Shown piece by piece: positions 1 to 12,175 of a stretch of 64,000 nucleotides of DNA. Numbering within the stretch: position 1 is the first letter of the stretch; the number at the start of each line of letters is the position of its first letter. The translations under genes and the position numbers were made by a program. The stretch comes from Mercurialis annua (lineage: Eukaryota; Streptophyta; Magnoliopsida; Malpighiales; Euphorbiaceae): NCBI RefSeq assembly GCF_937616625.2, contig NC_065576.1, positions 1,738,501 through 1,802,500 on the forward strand, in the 5' to 3' direction. The notes below the pieces were generated by a model. It had not been told where the DNA came from, did no database searches, and saw only the letters and a list, made by a program, of their open reading frames with translations.

Positions 1-215
1 AAGAAATAAGAATTGTTGTAAAAAGCAACATACATTAATTGCTCATCAATTTCATAGTATTTCAATACTTTCCTCCAGCTAAATTGCATGAAAGCATGTC
101 GAGTCTTCTGTATAAAATTTGTATTTTTATTTTCAAAAACACTTCAATTAAAACTGTTATGAATTATTTAACCTCTAAATAATTTCTGAATTAAAGCAGA
201 ATGCCAAACCAAATA

Positions 216-596
216 CTCCCTCCGTCCACAAAAGATAGGTTTATTTCTATTTTAGGCGTCCTAAATTATAGGCTTATTTCTATTTTTAAAAAGTAGTTAA
301 CCATATAAATATCTAAAATACGCTTAATTGAATTAGTTTTAGTCAATTAAATTAAAGTGATAATGGTATTGATAACAATAATAATTAATATTTTTTGATA
401 GCTTCAATATTAAAAATAATTTTATATGTACTTTTTTAAATGATTTTGAATTATTAATTAAAAAACACATTGAAAAATTGAATGCATTAATTATTTAATA
501 AGGGTAGTAGAAGAAGTTAGTATTATTTTTACTAAATAAATAAAATTCCTTAATATGTGTAAATGAAATAAGCCTATATTTTATTGACGGAGGGAT
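216..596. mobile_element. Stowaway-like MITE
   Basis: The ends read CTCCCTCCGTCC at the left and GACGGAGGGAT at the right, an imperfect terminal inverted repeat of the Stowaway (Tc1/mariner) type, flanked by TA on both sides (214-215 and 597-598). The next inner bases also match as inverted repeats (AGATAGG near the left end, AGCCTATAT near the right). The interior is AT-rich with no coding capacity. An hAT element has inserted directly at its right edge, so the right TA lies inside that element's target-site duplication. Confidence 0.7.
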
Positions 597-602
597 TATA
601 AT

Positions 603-781
603 TAGGGGTGGGCAAAAAAACCGATCAAACCGATTAACCGAACCGAAACCGGAAAACCGAACCGGAAAATGTGGTTAACCGGTCCAACGGTTTAGGTTTA
701 GTTTTTTGATTTTTAATTTTCATGGTTAATGGTTTAGGTTTTGGTTTTGGATTTCTAAAAACCGTGGTTAATCGGTTAACC

Positions 782-817
<36 letters not shown>

Positions 818-1449
818 ATAATTAATAAGGTATATTTTATGATCTATAAAATAATATGGATTTTATAATATACACAATAAAATCTAAATATAAAAATATA
901 TTGATAGATATTTTATTTAGGAATATTTCTATATTTTAGGAGAATTTATATGTAAAAATATTTTGAAAGAAATTTGTTTTCCTTATTAAAATATTTACTT
1001 AACAGAAATAGAAATATTTAAGTATATAGATAGCAGAAAGTGGACGTGAACAACACCACAAACAATTCAAAAAATACAAACCTATCTTTAATGTTACTTA
1101 TAAATTATTTGTAAATAATAATAATTTTAAATATTTGCATTGACTTAACTATTCATAAGATAGTTTAGATTTATATTTTTAATATAATTTGAATTTTTAT
1201 GGTTTTTTTTGTTTGCTAAAAAATTAAATAGAATTAAAATTTTATCTTTTTTTGTCTTTAATTTTTCTAATGGTTATATGGTTAAAAACCGCAAAACCGA
1301 AAAACCGAACCGTTTTTGATGGTTAACCGATTTACCGGTTAACCGTTTAAAATTTTAGGTTTAGGTTTTTAATTTTAAAAACCGTATTACAATGGACCGG
1401 TTTACAAATCACCCTCATGGACCGGTTAACCGGTCCATGCCCACCCCTA
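603..1449. mobile_element. non-autonomous hAT element (MITE)
   Basis: Terminal inverted repeats TAGGGGTGGGCA and TGCCCACCCCTA are perfect over 12 bp and are flanked by an exact 8-bp duplication ATTATAAT (595-602 and 1450-1457), the hAT hallmark. Subterminal zones carry many short copies of AACCGAACC and GGTTAACCGG in both orientations, as expected for hAT transposase binding sites. The core is AT-rich, includes a (TA)n run near 788-814, and encodes no transposase. Confidence 0.9.
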
Positions 1450-1457
1450 ATTATAAT

Positions 1458-2741
1458 TATGAGCATATTTTGAACAAATTGCATTTCAAAAGTTTATGAT
1501 AGATAATAGTCGGTAAAACTCATTTTAAAGTCTCTGTATTTTACGTTTTCTATTTATTCGTTGTTGTCTGACATTTTTCTTTATTTCGCCCCCTCAACTA
1601 CCGAAAATAGCACTAAAAAGGGTGTAGAAACTTGGATTTGGAGAATGCACACTCAGCCGTTAAGTAAGAATGTGTAACCAAAAATACGTACAGTTAATAT
1701 TTAATAAATTAATAAAATTTTAGAGAACCAATTTTAATATTACGTCTTATTTGATATACAATAAATTAATAATTTTAATAAATAATAAATAATAAATTTT
1801 TAATCCACCATATATATTAACTATTAGAGAACCAATTGTATATATATGGGCAAAATTTATTTAGTTCGTCCCTACTTAATTTTATTAGTACCCCTACAAC
1901 TAAATAAATCGCACATATTAAGTGTCTCAACGCTGAAGAATATTAATTTTAGTTTTAAACTTTAATTTTCATTAAATGAAATTATTTTAATTGATAATGA
2001 ACTTCAATTAATTAGGGCACTCGACAGACAAATATATTTTTCCACCGACTCCAAAAAAATTTTGAGTGACCACTCTAGGTCTCTCGCCATCTAGTCATTT
2101 TCTATTGATTATGAGAAACTTTCCACCAATCGCTCTGAAGCACTGGCCAAACATTTCACGACCCCCTTGCGCACGTGCACGAGGTGTAATTCTTATCTAA
2201 TACGTATACAAATATTTAGATAGATCAAATTTAATAAATTAAAAAATTAAAAATTGATCCCGAAAAAGTTTTATTTTTAATCATTGAAAATTTAAAATAT
2301 CATAAAAAATAGGACATACAATAAATCACTAATTTTTTTGGAGAGTCGTAAATTTTTTACTTAAATGATTGGAATATTCTTGAAAAAAAAATTGTACATA
2401 AATGAAAAAATTTGTGAGACTTTGTAATATCCCACAAATTTTATTAAAGGACGGTATGTGAAAAAGGACGAAGTGAATAAAAAATGTAAGTAGAAAGATG
2501 AAATAAACAAAACACGCAAAACAAACAAACTTTACAATAAAATTATTTTAATTTAGCGCCATTTAATTAACAGCGAGTGACACTTTCCAAATTCGTCCAT
2601 CTAAAACTTTTCATCTTTATTTTTGGTAGTAGAGGGATTGAATAAAAGAAAAATCGTATGTGGACCGACTAAATAAAGATGGGAAATCATAAGAACTTAA
2701 ATACTACATTATTAGTATAAAATTTAAGGAGTTTTATTTGT
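1458..2741. other. AT-rich intergenic DNA, no gene seen
   Basis: No ORF with recognisable homology is present. If the exon-1 copy at 2785-3050 belongs to a working gene, this stretch would be its first intron; I see no exon-2-like sequence here. One CACGTG palindrome lies near 2174. Confidence 0.5.
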
Positions 2742-2784
2742 TCAACGCCGAAATATAATACTCGAAAAAGTTTGATTAACGTAC

Positions 2785-3110
2785 CGTCTTGCAGGAGGTA
2801 TACCAACAGCAGCAGCATAGCCATTGTATTCATTAGAATTTAGGGCATCAACAATGGCATCTCTAGCAACAGAAGTGGTAAGAAAAGATGGAAAAGCAGA
2901 AGGATCACCATGGCCAAGAGGAATCACTCTTCTTTCATCTTCTCCGTTGAGATTATCCGTTAATACATTCAGAACTCCGGCCACCGTGATTGCTGATGCT
3001 GTTTTTAGGCTTTTGTTTGATTTAAAACTCCATTTTCCTTTAATTTCTCTGTTCTTGGAATTGTTTGTTAATAACACGAAATGATTATATATAAAGTTGG
3101 TTTGATACAT
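2785..3110 (-). pseudogene. tyrosine aminotransferase exon 1 copy (truncated paralogue)
   Basis: Minus-strand reading from GKWSFKSNKS to VGIPPARR matches exon 1 of the intact aminotransferase at 11509-11789 along its whole length, including the [10 protein letters not shown] and GIPPARR motifs. It ends at 2785 in the same split Arg codon followed by a GT donor. The usual start position just before the WSF motif has no ATG; the only in-frame ATG is at 3110, about 25 codons upstream, so the start may be lost or shifted. None of exons 2-7 is seen between here and the window edge. It is either an exon-1 fragment of a tandem duplication or the first exon of a second gene with a first intron longer than 2.7 kb (against 406 bp in the intact copy). 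Confidence 0.75.
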
Positions 3111-3299
3111 TCATTTATTTTAAAATTTTAATGTTGGAAAAATAATATTAGCAAATATTTATTGGTAATATTCTATAAAATTAATGCTAATTTTATCTAG
3201 ATATATAAAATCAAATGAATATATAATGTTTTGATTAATATTATATAATTTGATTATTATTTTTATCTTCATTGCACCTAATATTAGGTAAGGGATATG

Positions 3300-3665
3300 T
3301 ATTTTAATATTTTACACTTCATAAACTTTATAATTTAGTAATAGTAATATGTTGTAAAACGTGTGCTGTATAGAGATATAATTTAAATAATTAAAAATTA
3401 TAATTTATAATCAATAGTATATTAGAATGGACAATATTATATTTTTCGTCCTATGAGTTCGTCATGTTTTGTTTCTATTGTAGCTCAGACTAATAAAATA
3501 ATGGATTATGATCTGCTAATACATGATTGGCATGTATACCATCCGGACTATTTTTCTTGACATAAATATGATTTAAATAAAACAATATTATTATTGATGA
3601 TCAATAATATATTTTGAATAGACAAATATTATATTTTTCTTCTCGTGAGTTTGTCATGGTCCTTT
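3300..3665. repeat. duplicated aminotransferase promoter, itself partly duplicated
   Basis: This stretch aligns by eye with 11960-12320, the region upstream of the intact aminotransferase. Shared blocks include ATAATTTAATAATAG-like, TATAATTTATAGTCAAT-like and GTGAGTTCGTCGTGG-like words in the same order. Within it, one block occurs twice about 190 bp apart (about 3405-3465 and 3598-3655), each with a TCAATA start, ATATTATATTTTTC in the middle and GTGAGTTTGTCATG or close variant at the end. So the duplication of the gene's 5' end included its upstream region. Confidence 0.6.
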
Positions 3666-4787
3666 TATAATTCTAGTTTTTTTCCTTTTGAGGAAAATTT
3701 GCATTTTATTAATAAAAAAAATTTAACAAGTTCATTTGATTGAAAAAGAAATTTTACCATCAAACAACCAATTTCTACCAAAAACAAATGCCGCATTTAA
3801 CAAAAGCATAGACAACTTGATAACAAAGTCTCCTTATACGTTGAAACTGAACATGCCTCTCGGAAATAAACTCTAAAATAGAGTGCTAATCCGTGATTTA
3901 CGTGCATTCCAAATGTATTGTTCCTTATTTCTTGTTTCAAAAGTGCGTATAGATCCGTAATGTTTGAGCGTAGGATCATCTATATTCTCATAGTTTTAAA
4001 AAATGTAAATATACCTCTAATATTTTTAAATGGACTCATTTAGACTATTAACGTTTTTTGAAAAATAGTTATTTACTGTCTGTAACCGTGTTAAGTGTGA
4101 GGGACTAAATTAGCCTATTTATAACGTTAGAGACATATATGTACCTTTTCGAACCATGAGAGCATATATGATGAGCCCAAATGTAAGGGACATATATGAC
4201 CCTTATATATTATTATATTTTCATGATAATCATGAGATTTTTATGTGTTTGATTGATTTGAATTAATTAGATGATTAGTAACCTTTATTAGTTGATAATG
4301 CAAATTAAGAGTTCAAATCATGCTAAAAACTGAATATGAATATCCATTTAAATAATATTAAATAATTTAAATATTATCCAACAAACACTTTATATATACA
4401 AGATAAAAAAACTTCTAGACCTCAAATTTCTCTAATTAATGATACAGGAGTCGTCTGAAAATATAGAAAAATACAGCAGTTAGAACCTCCAAAAATAGCT
4501 TCTGATTTTTCATATGAACTCGTAGTATAAGTTTGGAGTTGAATCGGGGCTGAAAATAAAAAAAATCAAAATTATGAAAAGATTACGTGGTACTGTTCAA
4601 TACGCTATCTTGAGGTAGCATTGTGACCAGTAACACCTAAAATTTATTTATTTTTAATTACTATTTTAATTTATAAAAATATATAAAATAAATAATAAAA
4701 AATTTAATTACATACTTAACATCTCCATCTTTTTATTATAAAAATTTAATGATTCAATTTACTGTCAAAGTACTAGTAATATAAAGT
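3666..4787. other. intergenic, possible degenerate LINE tail
   Basis: The segment 3680-3715 (TTTTGAGGAAAATTTGCATT followed by a TTATTAATAA-like run) resembles the tail of the truncated LINE at 63165-63195. The following 3720-3990 could be an eroded minus-strand LINE 3' end, but its frame is too broken to confirm. The rest, to the aminotransferase stop codon, is AT-rich with no gene seen. The 3' UTR of the aminotransferase must lie just left of 4788. Confidence 0.3.
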
Positions 4788-7700
4788 TCAGTGCTCTGTG
4801 GCATGCCTCTCATAGAAAGATTTAATTCTCCTAAGACCATCTTCAAGTATTGACATTTCAACTGCAAAAGTTATGCGAATCCAATTCTTCATTCCTACAG
4901 TAATTCCTGAAATAAATGGTGTAAAATAATCATTTATAAAATTAAAAATTAAATCATCAACTATAAAAATTAATTCCGATAGATACACTTTGAAACTTGA
5001 ATCAATATTCGTAAAATCGATGGACCAAAATTTCTAAATTATATTCCAGGTTCATATTTAACAAAATGGTCAAGATAATTCAGTTAGTTTCATCATTGTT
5101 TCAAATTATAACTGTACTTTCCATTTAATTGAATCATATAATTACCTGGTAGAACCATGACCGATTCCTCTTTAGCCAACTTAAGACAGAAGTCTATATC
5201 ATCCTTAATACCTTCAAGTGCTGCCAAATTCAGTTTTGCCTGTCAAAATATATTAACTAGTTAATTAGTCATGATTTTGAGTAAAACAAATTTAAAATTT
5301 AACATATATATCGTGGAGCTAGCCCTCACCATTATGAACATAGAACCTTGTGGTTTACTGGGGCATGTAATGCAAGGAATGTCTTGAATTCTGTCGTAAC
5401 ATAAATCCGCGCTTTCGTTTAGCAACTTATTGATTTTCAGAAAGAATTCCTTCTTTGTATTCTCTAGGATTTGTGGAATGGAACCCTGATACGTATACAT
5501 GTTAAAATTACAGTTTAAAAAAAGTAATAATCTAAAAGGAAACATCATCTTTAAGTTCAAAAGATAAAAAAAATGTTAGAAAATGAGAAATTTTGTATAT
5601 AAGCTTTGTGCATCATCGATCTATGGACCACGGTATTAAGAAATTTTTTATATCAAGGTGTTCAAATTTTTTTAATCTATTATCCTAGGGGTTACCATAT
5701 TTTATCCTTTGGTTACTAAATTTTAAATCATTATAAATTGGTTATCGTACCCTGCTTTTAATGAATCCACTAAGATTTTTAATGAAATTCGACTACCCTC
5801 CATGGTCCTCCTCAAGACATTTGGATAAGTCCTATTATAGCTTAAATTGAAGAAGGTGAAAAAGTTTAAACAGTATTTGTTAGAGATTTCAAGTCCATGT
5901 GAAGATTGTTAGGAATTGCCTATAATTCTATTTGGCTTAGGAATCTATTTGAGATTAGGATAAATTCATTGTTAATTGATACATTAGCAAGTATATTTCA
6001 CTTAAAATTTATACTTCTAATTATGTATATACTTCCTGCTCACAATATATTACTAAGGTTATTTGAACTTTTGGATTAATAGTGAGCGTGTGAGATGTAA
6101 GACATTATGTTATTTGATGATTATTCACCAATTTTTTTACCTTCTGATAAGTAGCGGGTGGCTTGCATCAATAGATGTAGGCTTAATTTCCAAACTACTT
6201 TAATATCTTGTATTATTTATCTATATTACAATATTGTTGTTTGTCAGATTAAATCTAAAATTAAATATTTGTTGAATGATTTAGATGCCACTACATATAT
6301 CAATTTGGTCACTAACATATATCAACAATAATTTTTCATGATATTATAACATGATAAGATGAAAATCACATCAATAATATAATTTAGTTAGTCATATTTT
6401 AAAATATTATTGATTATCCACGAATAATGTGATAGACGGTATATGTAAGTATCTCTCTAGAAAAAAATATGATTGTTTCTTGTAAAAATACACTACAAAA
6501 AAAGAGATGTAAGGGGACCATAAAAATGGTCTTCTATTCTTAAAAAAATGGTCCTCTAATGTTTTGAGGACAATAAAGTTGGTCCCCATACTTCGTCCCT
6601 ATTGCCTCCATCCCCAATTCATTAGGGGACGAAAAGAGAAAAGTTGTCCCCATTCCAGGGAGGATTGTTGTCCCTAACTGTGGGGACTAAAGTCATCCCC
6701 TTATATAAGGACGACTTTCATCCCCATTGAGTAGGGACGACTTTCGTCCCCATTGAACACGGACGACTTTTGTCCCTATTGAATATGCGGACGACTTTCG
6801 TCCCCATTGAATATGCGGACGACTTTCGTCCCCATTGAATATGCGGACGACTTTGGTCCCCATTTAATAGGATGATTTTCGTTCATATTTAGTCGGACGA
6901 ATTTCGGTTTCCTTTTGATACAAACCATTTACATAAATTTAATAAAAACACAATAATGAAAACAATAATCCATTGATTTTAAAATTATGTCCAACATAAG
7001 AAAAGTACATTGCTGAGTTCAAAAAAAAAGAAGTACGTAGCTAAAAATTAATCCACTAAAACTTATTTAAAAAAATTAAAAGTACTAAGATAATAATGTA
7101 TACACAATGCAAAAAATAATATTAGCTTGCTGAGAAGTCTTCATGAAAATGAATGATATTCTTTTGCCTGATTACACATCGTCCTGTAAAGAAATTTAAA
7201 AATAAAAATTAATAAAATTAAATTTAAAAGTGATACCTAATATGATCTAACAAAATGCAATTGTGTATTGCATTTAACCAATATATAATCATTGTGGGTA
7301 TAATATTTGAAGAATTCAGCTGACAATTTTATAGAACAAAAAATTGAAAATGTTCTGTTCTACTTGGATAGTTCTATATCAAAATGAGGCAATAAATCTG
7401 AATAGGCCAAAATATACTATAGCACGTAAAAGCTATGGGAAGAAAGACAAAGACATAAAGCATATTAAGACAACAAGAATCATCAATTAAGATTGAGCTT
7501 CAAATGTAAATTTTCTGAAACTAACATTATGAAGTTTTTTTAATAGCTCACCTTTAGATTCTGAGCTAGGAACCATCCCGAATCCACCATCATATGACCG
7601 AAACAGAGAGACTGTAAAATAATCTAAAACAAAAAAGATTAAAACTTACAAAATGAAAAATCAAACATACTTGGTATTTTAAGATGTCACCATTTGCATT

Positions 7701-10700
7701 CTCCTTGTCCATCTCACTCCAATTTTCCAACATATAATAGATGGCCGCTGATACATATTATTTGAGTCAAATGAATATATAAATTTAGCTTAGAGAACCT
7801 TATTAAGGTACAAGATAGGTTTTTTCTATCATTATTACTACCTACACAGTATATGAATCAAAAGATTCTCTCAATATGGATATGAATTTAATTGGAGAAC
7901 AATGATAAGAAGCTAAGACATATACACAATGCATTAACCTAGGGAGTCTGTTAGTAACAACTCAAGTATGGAAAAGAATGAAAAGTCAGCTTCTAAGAAA
8001 TAATTAGAGTCCAAAGAAAAAAAAAAGCTTATCTGCCATCATGTTGCTGCAGGTTACTAATTGACTTAGAATTGAGAATTGGCAAATTATAGAAACCAAG
8101 CAATGGCACAATATGAGCTTGTCAAATGACTATGATTGTGAATTGAAACCTACAAGCATATCAAACTAGAGAAAATGATGAAAAGACATGAAGCTACAAG
8201 AACAAACATAATTATAAAATAATAGCTCAACTATGCAATACCACATTACGAGTTGAAGGGAACCGAGAGGATGGAGAACCTTGAAATCGATAAAAGTATC
8301 CTTCAACAAAGAAAAAACTCATCATCAATTCTTTAGATTCAATATAAAGTGAATGATCAGTATATTGCTTTTAACCAATGTGTGAAAAGTTAAAGCAATC
8401 AAAATTGACACTAGAAAATACAGCTTGTAAGTTGTAACTAATAACTAACTGAAGCATAAACCAAAACTTAAAATAATTCAGTTACCAATAAAACATAAAT
8501 AAAAAAAAAATGGCGAACCCTTAAGAACTTTTTCAAAGCATTTTAATTTTAAAAAAGAATACAAAGCACAACTTTATATTCAAAAGACCCACACCTTGAA
8601 GAGTAGCACGAATGAGTACATTCCAACACTTCTGGAAGAAGTAAATTTCACGGAGAGGTATTGATTATGGGTTGTAATGATTATTCAGAAACTAATCAAG
8701 AACATTATAAAATAAAATCATTAAACGCAAATCAATGTGCTGCTAGTTCTATAATCAGTACTGCAATTACAAAAGATTAATTCAAAAAAGAAACAATTCA
8801 AAGATCAATTATTTCGTGCCCTAATTTCACCGTGAAACCCCCAAAAAAAAAAGATAGAGAATTATTGCTAGTAGCACCACAATGTATCAGATATAAAATT
8901 AGAATCACACTAAATAAAAGCAGAAAAAAAAAACTTACCCAGATGAATTCGAGTAGAAAATTTAAGCTTGGGTGAATGAACTTTTAGAATCTCATACTTT
9001 TGTCTATTTAGCCGGCGCAAGAAAAGAAAAAGGTCGGTGGCTTTTTTGCTAGGTTGAATGTGTTTTGTCTCCTATTCTACTTGAATTACTATTTCATATA
9101 AAATCATAGGTAATTCACTATCTCCGTCCCCAATAGTTGTATGATAAATGATTTGGAGACAACTTATCGATTAGTCCCCATTTTTATTGAGTTATAACTT
9201 TTAGGGACCATTTAAATATTATGGTCCCTAAATTTTGTCCCCTTTGATCTTGTTTTTTGTAGTGATAATGATTGTCTTTTGCAAGAGCATTAGGAACTAC
9301 ACACCTGAATGAAGGTTGCAGGAGCCGAGGACATGTTCAGATAGCTCTTGATCGAATCGGCAAACTAAAAAATACTCCATACAAGAAAGCATTAAGATTG
9401 AAATAAAATAAGATAAAATATTTCTTATACATAATTTAAATTATTTTAAAAAAATAAACATTTCGGTCATTAATCAAATTGTGATTATCAACAATCTAAA
9501 TCTATTTTCAATCCCATAATCATAAATTTAAATTCACATAATCTTTTTTAAACTGAAATAATGCCAATTGTATAAAATAGCTATTCATGGAATCAAAATT
9601 TTGTAAAAATAAATTTTAAAATATATATAAAATTTGGAGTTTGAAAATAATTAATATTTCAATTCGTAAAATTGACAAACCAATTTTTTTTTTCAAAAAT
9701 ATATTCAATGTAAAGTCAAATAATTTCAAAACACCAAACGTGTAGTGAAAGTTCTCTTTACATCTAACCTTTAAAATGTCTCTGTTAATTTGGCGCGAAG
9801 TTAAAGAATTTATTGCATAGTAATTGTATTATTATTTTTAAATCCTGATGTCTTTTAGGATCATTTGGCTTCAATAAAATAGTTAACATGGTAGATATTA
9901 ACAACTTTTTTGCCAAAATATATAGGACAAGCATAGGAAGATAGAAAAAACACACCCCAAATTGTTTAAGGATGGCATTAGGATCGGTGAGGACAAGCCA
10001 ACCAAATCCCCAGCCAGGAACCATCCATCTCTTGGAAATAGATCCAAGCGTAATGACAGGCACAATTCCTCCAAAAACTCCCATGGCCACAAATGGGGTA
10101 CTCCCAAATGTAAGATGACCATACACTTCATCAGAGATCACCATTATTCCAAGCTTCCTAGCTGTCTCTGCAATCTAACATTTAACAAAATTTGCTAACA
10201 ATCACTCTCATTTTCCATGTTAAAATTCATATGTACTCCTATATATACGCCAATAGTCGCGGGCTAATTTGATTAATGAGAACTTTATGTTCGGTTACTG
10301 TTCTAAAGTTTTATAAATCAAAATTATTTATTTTCTTATTTCTAATTATTATTATTTTTATATTTTATCGGTTTAACCAGCGAAATTGGTCAGTTCAGTT
10401 TAGTATTCTAAAGATTTAAGCTAATTCCAGTTAATATGATCAATTTGGCTAAAGAGATACAATAAGGTTTATTTCATCTTTCCAACTTGGCAGTAAAAAA
10501 ATAAAATGTTCAAGTCGGTGGTTTTGGACAAATAAACTCACAATTTAATCACATCGAGGCATTTTATCCTAAACTTTCTAAAAACGACCAACAAGCATGC
10601 ATTCGTATAATAAATTCTTAAAATATTTAGGATAAAATGATCTAATATTATCAAGGTGTGGGTTTAAACATTTTTTTATCTCTTTTATGAAGTTGAAGGG

Positions 10701-11789
10701 GTGAAATGAACTTTTATTGCATTCCAAATAATGAAAGAAAGAACAGAAGTAGAATGACATACTCTTTCCAAATGTTGATAACTGTAGACATTTCCACAAG
10801 GATTACCAGGGTTTATAATAACCATAGCAGCAGTATTTTCATCAGCTAGAGCCGTGACGGATTCGAGATCGACCTCCCAGCCACTTTCCGGTAGAAGATC
10901 GAAATGGCGAACCTCGAGATCAATTTGGGCAGCTACAGCTTCATAGTGCGGAAAACCTGATCTTGGGAGCAAAATGTTAGCTCCCGGTCGACCAATAACT
11001 GCTAACGAGACTTCAATAGCTTGTCTGCATCCAATCGTTACAAAAACATCCTCGGCTGATAACTCATATGGCAGATCTTGATTCAGGTATTCCGCAATTG
11101 CCCTGTTTCAATTTAACCAACTCGAAATCATCATATACTTTCCGTAGGTATGTTGTATGAAAACTTGATTGTTCAGACCAATAAGTTATAACTCAAATGC
11201 TATAAGCATTTGAGAGCAATCTATTAGGTTGTGGATTTATTAAAAAAAAAATACTTATCATTTAGGAATTTGTTTCTGTTTTCGAAACAAGAAATAATGA
11301 ATCTATACTGCCCGAAAACTTTAAAATATAAGAAGCACTGAAACTTAAAAATATAGGATCTGACAAATTTCCGTAAAACATATCTACTTATACTATGACG
11401 CATTCAGTTTGAACCAAATCGAAGCGAATCAAAAATTAAAAAAAAATCAAACAGAACCGAACTAGTCGAATCAACTTGGTTATTTTGGTGCGGATTTAAG
11501 TAGCGTACCTTCTTGCAGGAGGTATACCAACACCAGTCGTAACATAACCGTTATATTTCTTAGATTTGAGGGCATCAATAATGGCGTCTTCAGCAACAGA
11601 AGTGGTAAAAAAAGATGGAAAACCAGAAGGATCACCATGGCCAAGTGGAATCACAATTCTTTCATCTTCTTCGTTGAGACTCTCTCTTAATTGAGTCAGA
11701 ACTTTACGAATGCTGAATTCTGATGCTTTTGCTTTTGTTAAGCTTTTGTTTGCTTGAAAACTCCATTTCTTTGGTGATTCATTTTCCAT
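4788..11789 (-). CDS. TAT: tyrosine aminotransferase-like enzyme, 7 exons, 422 aa
   Basis: Fold-type I, PLP-dependent aminotransferase of the tyrosine/nicotianamine aminotransferase family, expected to move the amino group of tyrosine to a 2-oxoacid (route to tocopherols and related metabolites, or tyrosine breakdown). Exons, minus strand: 11509-11789, 10763-11102, 9956-10174, 9305-9364, 5330-5485, 5146-5239, 4788-4906. All junctions are GT-AG and keep frame; the sum is 1269 nt. The fourth exon is only 60 nt. Family residues seen: NPGNPCG (Asn194), SDEVY (Asp222), Schiff-base Lys255 in SISKRW, and the carboxylate-binding Arg394 in WIRITF. Odd: residue 263, eight after the lysine, is Gly (GGA, 10007-10009) in PGWGFGW where the family has Arg (PGWRLGW); this Arg normally holds the PLP phosphate. 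Intron 4 (3.8 kb) holds a CACTA element and intron 1 a SINE fragment. The start at 11789 fits the family N-terminus. Function is inferred from family only. Confidence 0.88.
6491..9264. mobile_element. non-autonomous CACTA (CMC/EnSpm) transposon in TAT intron 4
   Basis: The ends are CACTACAAAAAA and TTTTTTGTAGTG, the standard CACTA termini, with a 3-bp duplication ATA on each side (6488-6490 and 9265-9267). The element is 2774 bp long. Just inside the left end is a subterminal array of GGGGACGA/CGTCCCC words, with related GGGACC words near the right end. I see no transposase reading frame, so it needs a helper element. It lies between exon 5 and exon 4 of the minus-strand aminotransferase, 40 bp from the exon 4 splice donor, and leaves all splice sites intact. 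Confidence 0.92.
6690..6880. repeat. subterminal tandem repeat of the CACTA element
   Basis: Near-identical units of about 28 bp built on GGACGACTTTCGTCCCC plus an ATTGAATATGC-like spacer repeat at least six times, decaying at both edges. Each unit contains the palindromic pair GGACGA/TCGTCC. In CACTA elements such subterminal arrays bind the transposase. Confidence 0.8.
11175..11255 (+). mobile_element. SINE fragment (same family as 12070, 44257, 44883) in TAT intron 1
   Basis: The sequence from AAGTTATAACTCAAATGCTA through TATTAGGTTGTGG to a run of ten A at about 11240-11250 matches the tRNA-related head of the short SINEs elsewhere in the window, followed by an A tail. Target-site duplications are not clear, so the boundaries are approximate. 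Confidence 0.55.
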
Positions 11790-12069
11790 TTTTTTTTTCC
11801 AACTTCTCTGTTTTTGGACTTTTTTTTTGTTAATAACCTATAAAGTCTTTGTTCTTAGAGATGTAGTGTAGGCAACAAAAATGTTATTTTTGTTTTATTT
11901 TTTAATATTTTAAGGAATGCTCATGTAAAATAGCGAAAAACATTAATTTTAGTCGAAATATATTTTTATTTATAATATCGATAAATTTTATAATTTAATA
12001 ATAGTAAAATATTGTTAAAAAAAGTGTCTAAGAGTATGTAATTTAATAAAATATTATATAATTTATAGT

Positions 12070-12175
12070 TTTTTTTTATAATTAGGGGATGGGGGAGCGT
12101 TTGTGGGAGAAATTGATCCCACGACCTAGCAGATTGCTGCCAAGTGTTTATACCGTTTAAGCTATAGCTCATTAG
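12070..12175 (-). mobile_element. short tRNA-derived SINE with 15-bp target duplication
   Basis: Read on the minus strand: a pol III box A-like TAGCTTAAACGG, then a box B-like GGTCGTGGGATCAA, then a CT/A-rich tail ending in a run of nine A. It is bounded by an exact 15-bp duplication TATATAATTTATAGT (12055-12069 and 12176-12190). The paralogous promoter copy near 3390-3410 has the target sequence without the element, an empty site. The element lies about 280 bp upstream of the aminotransferase start codon, in its probable promoter region. Confidence 0.88.

Noticed and set aside
3797..3979. 60-codon minus frame as a LINE RNase H relic
   Set aside because: The resemblance is too weak to assign; only the adjacent tail-like sequence supports it, so it is mentioned as a possibility in the intergenic entry.
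6700..6870. CRISPR-like regularly spaced repeat
   Set aside because: The units are directly tandem, without unique spacers, and lie in the subterminal region of a CACTA transposon in a plant genome.
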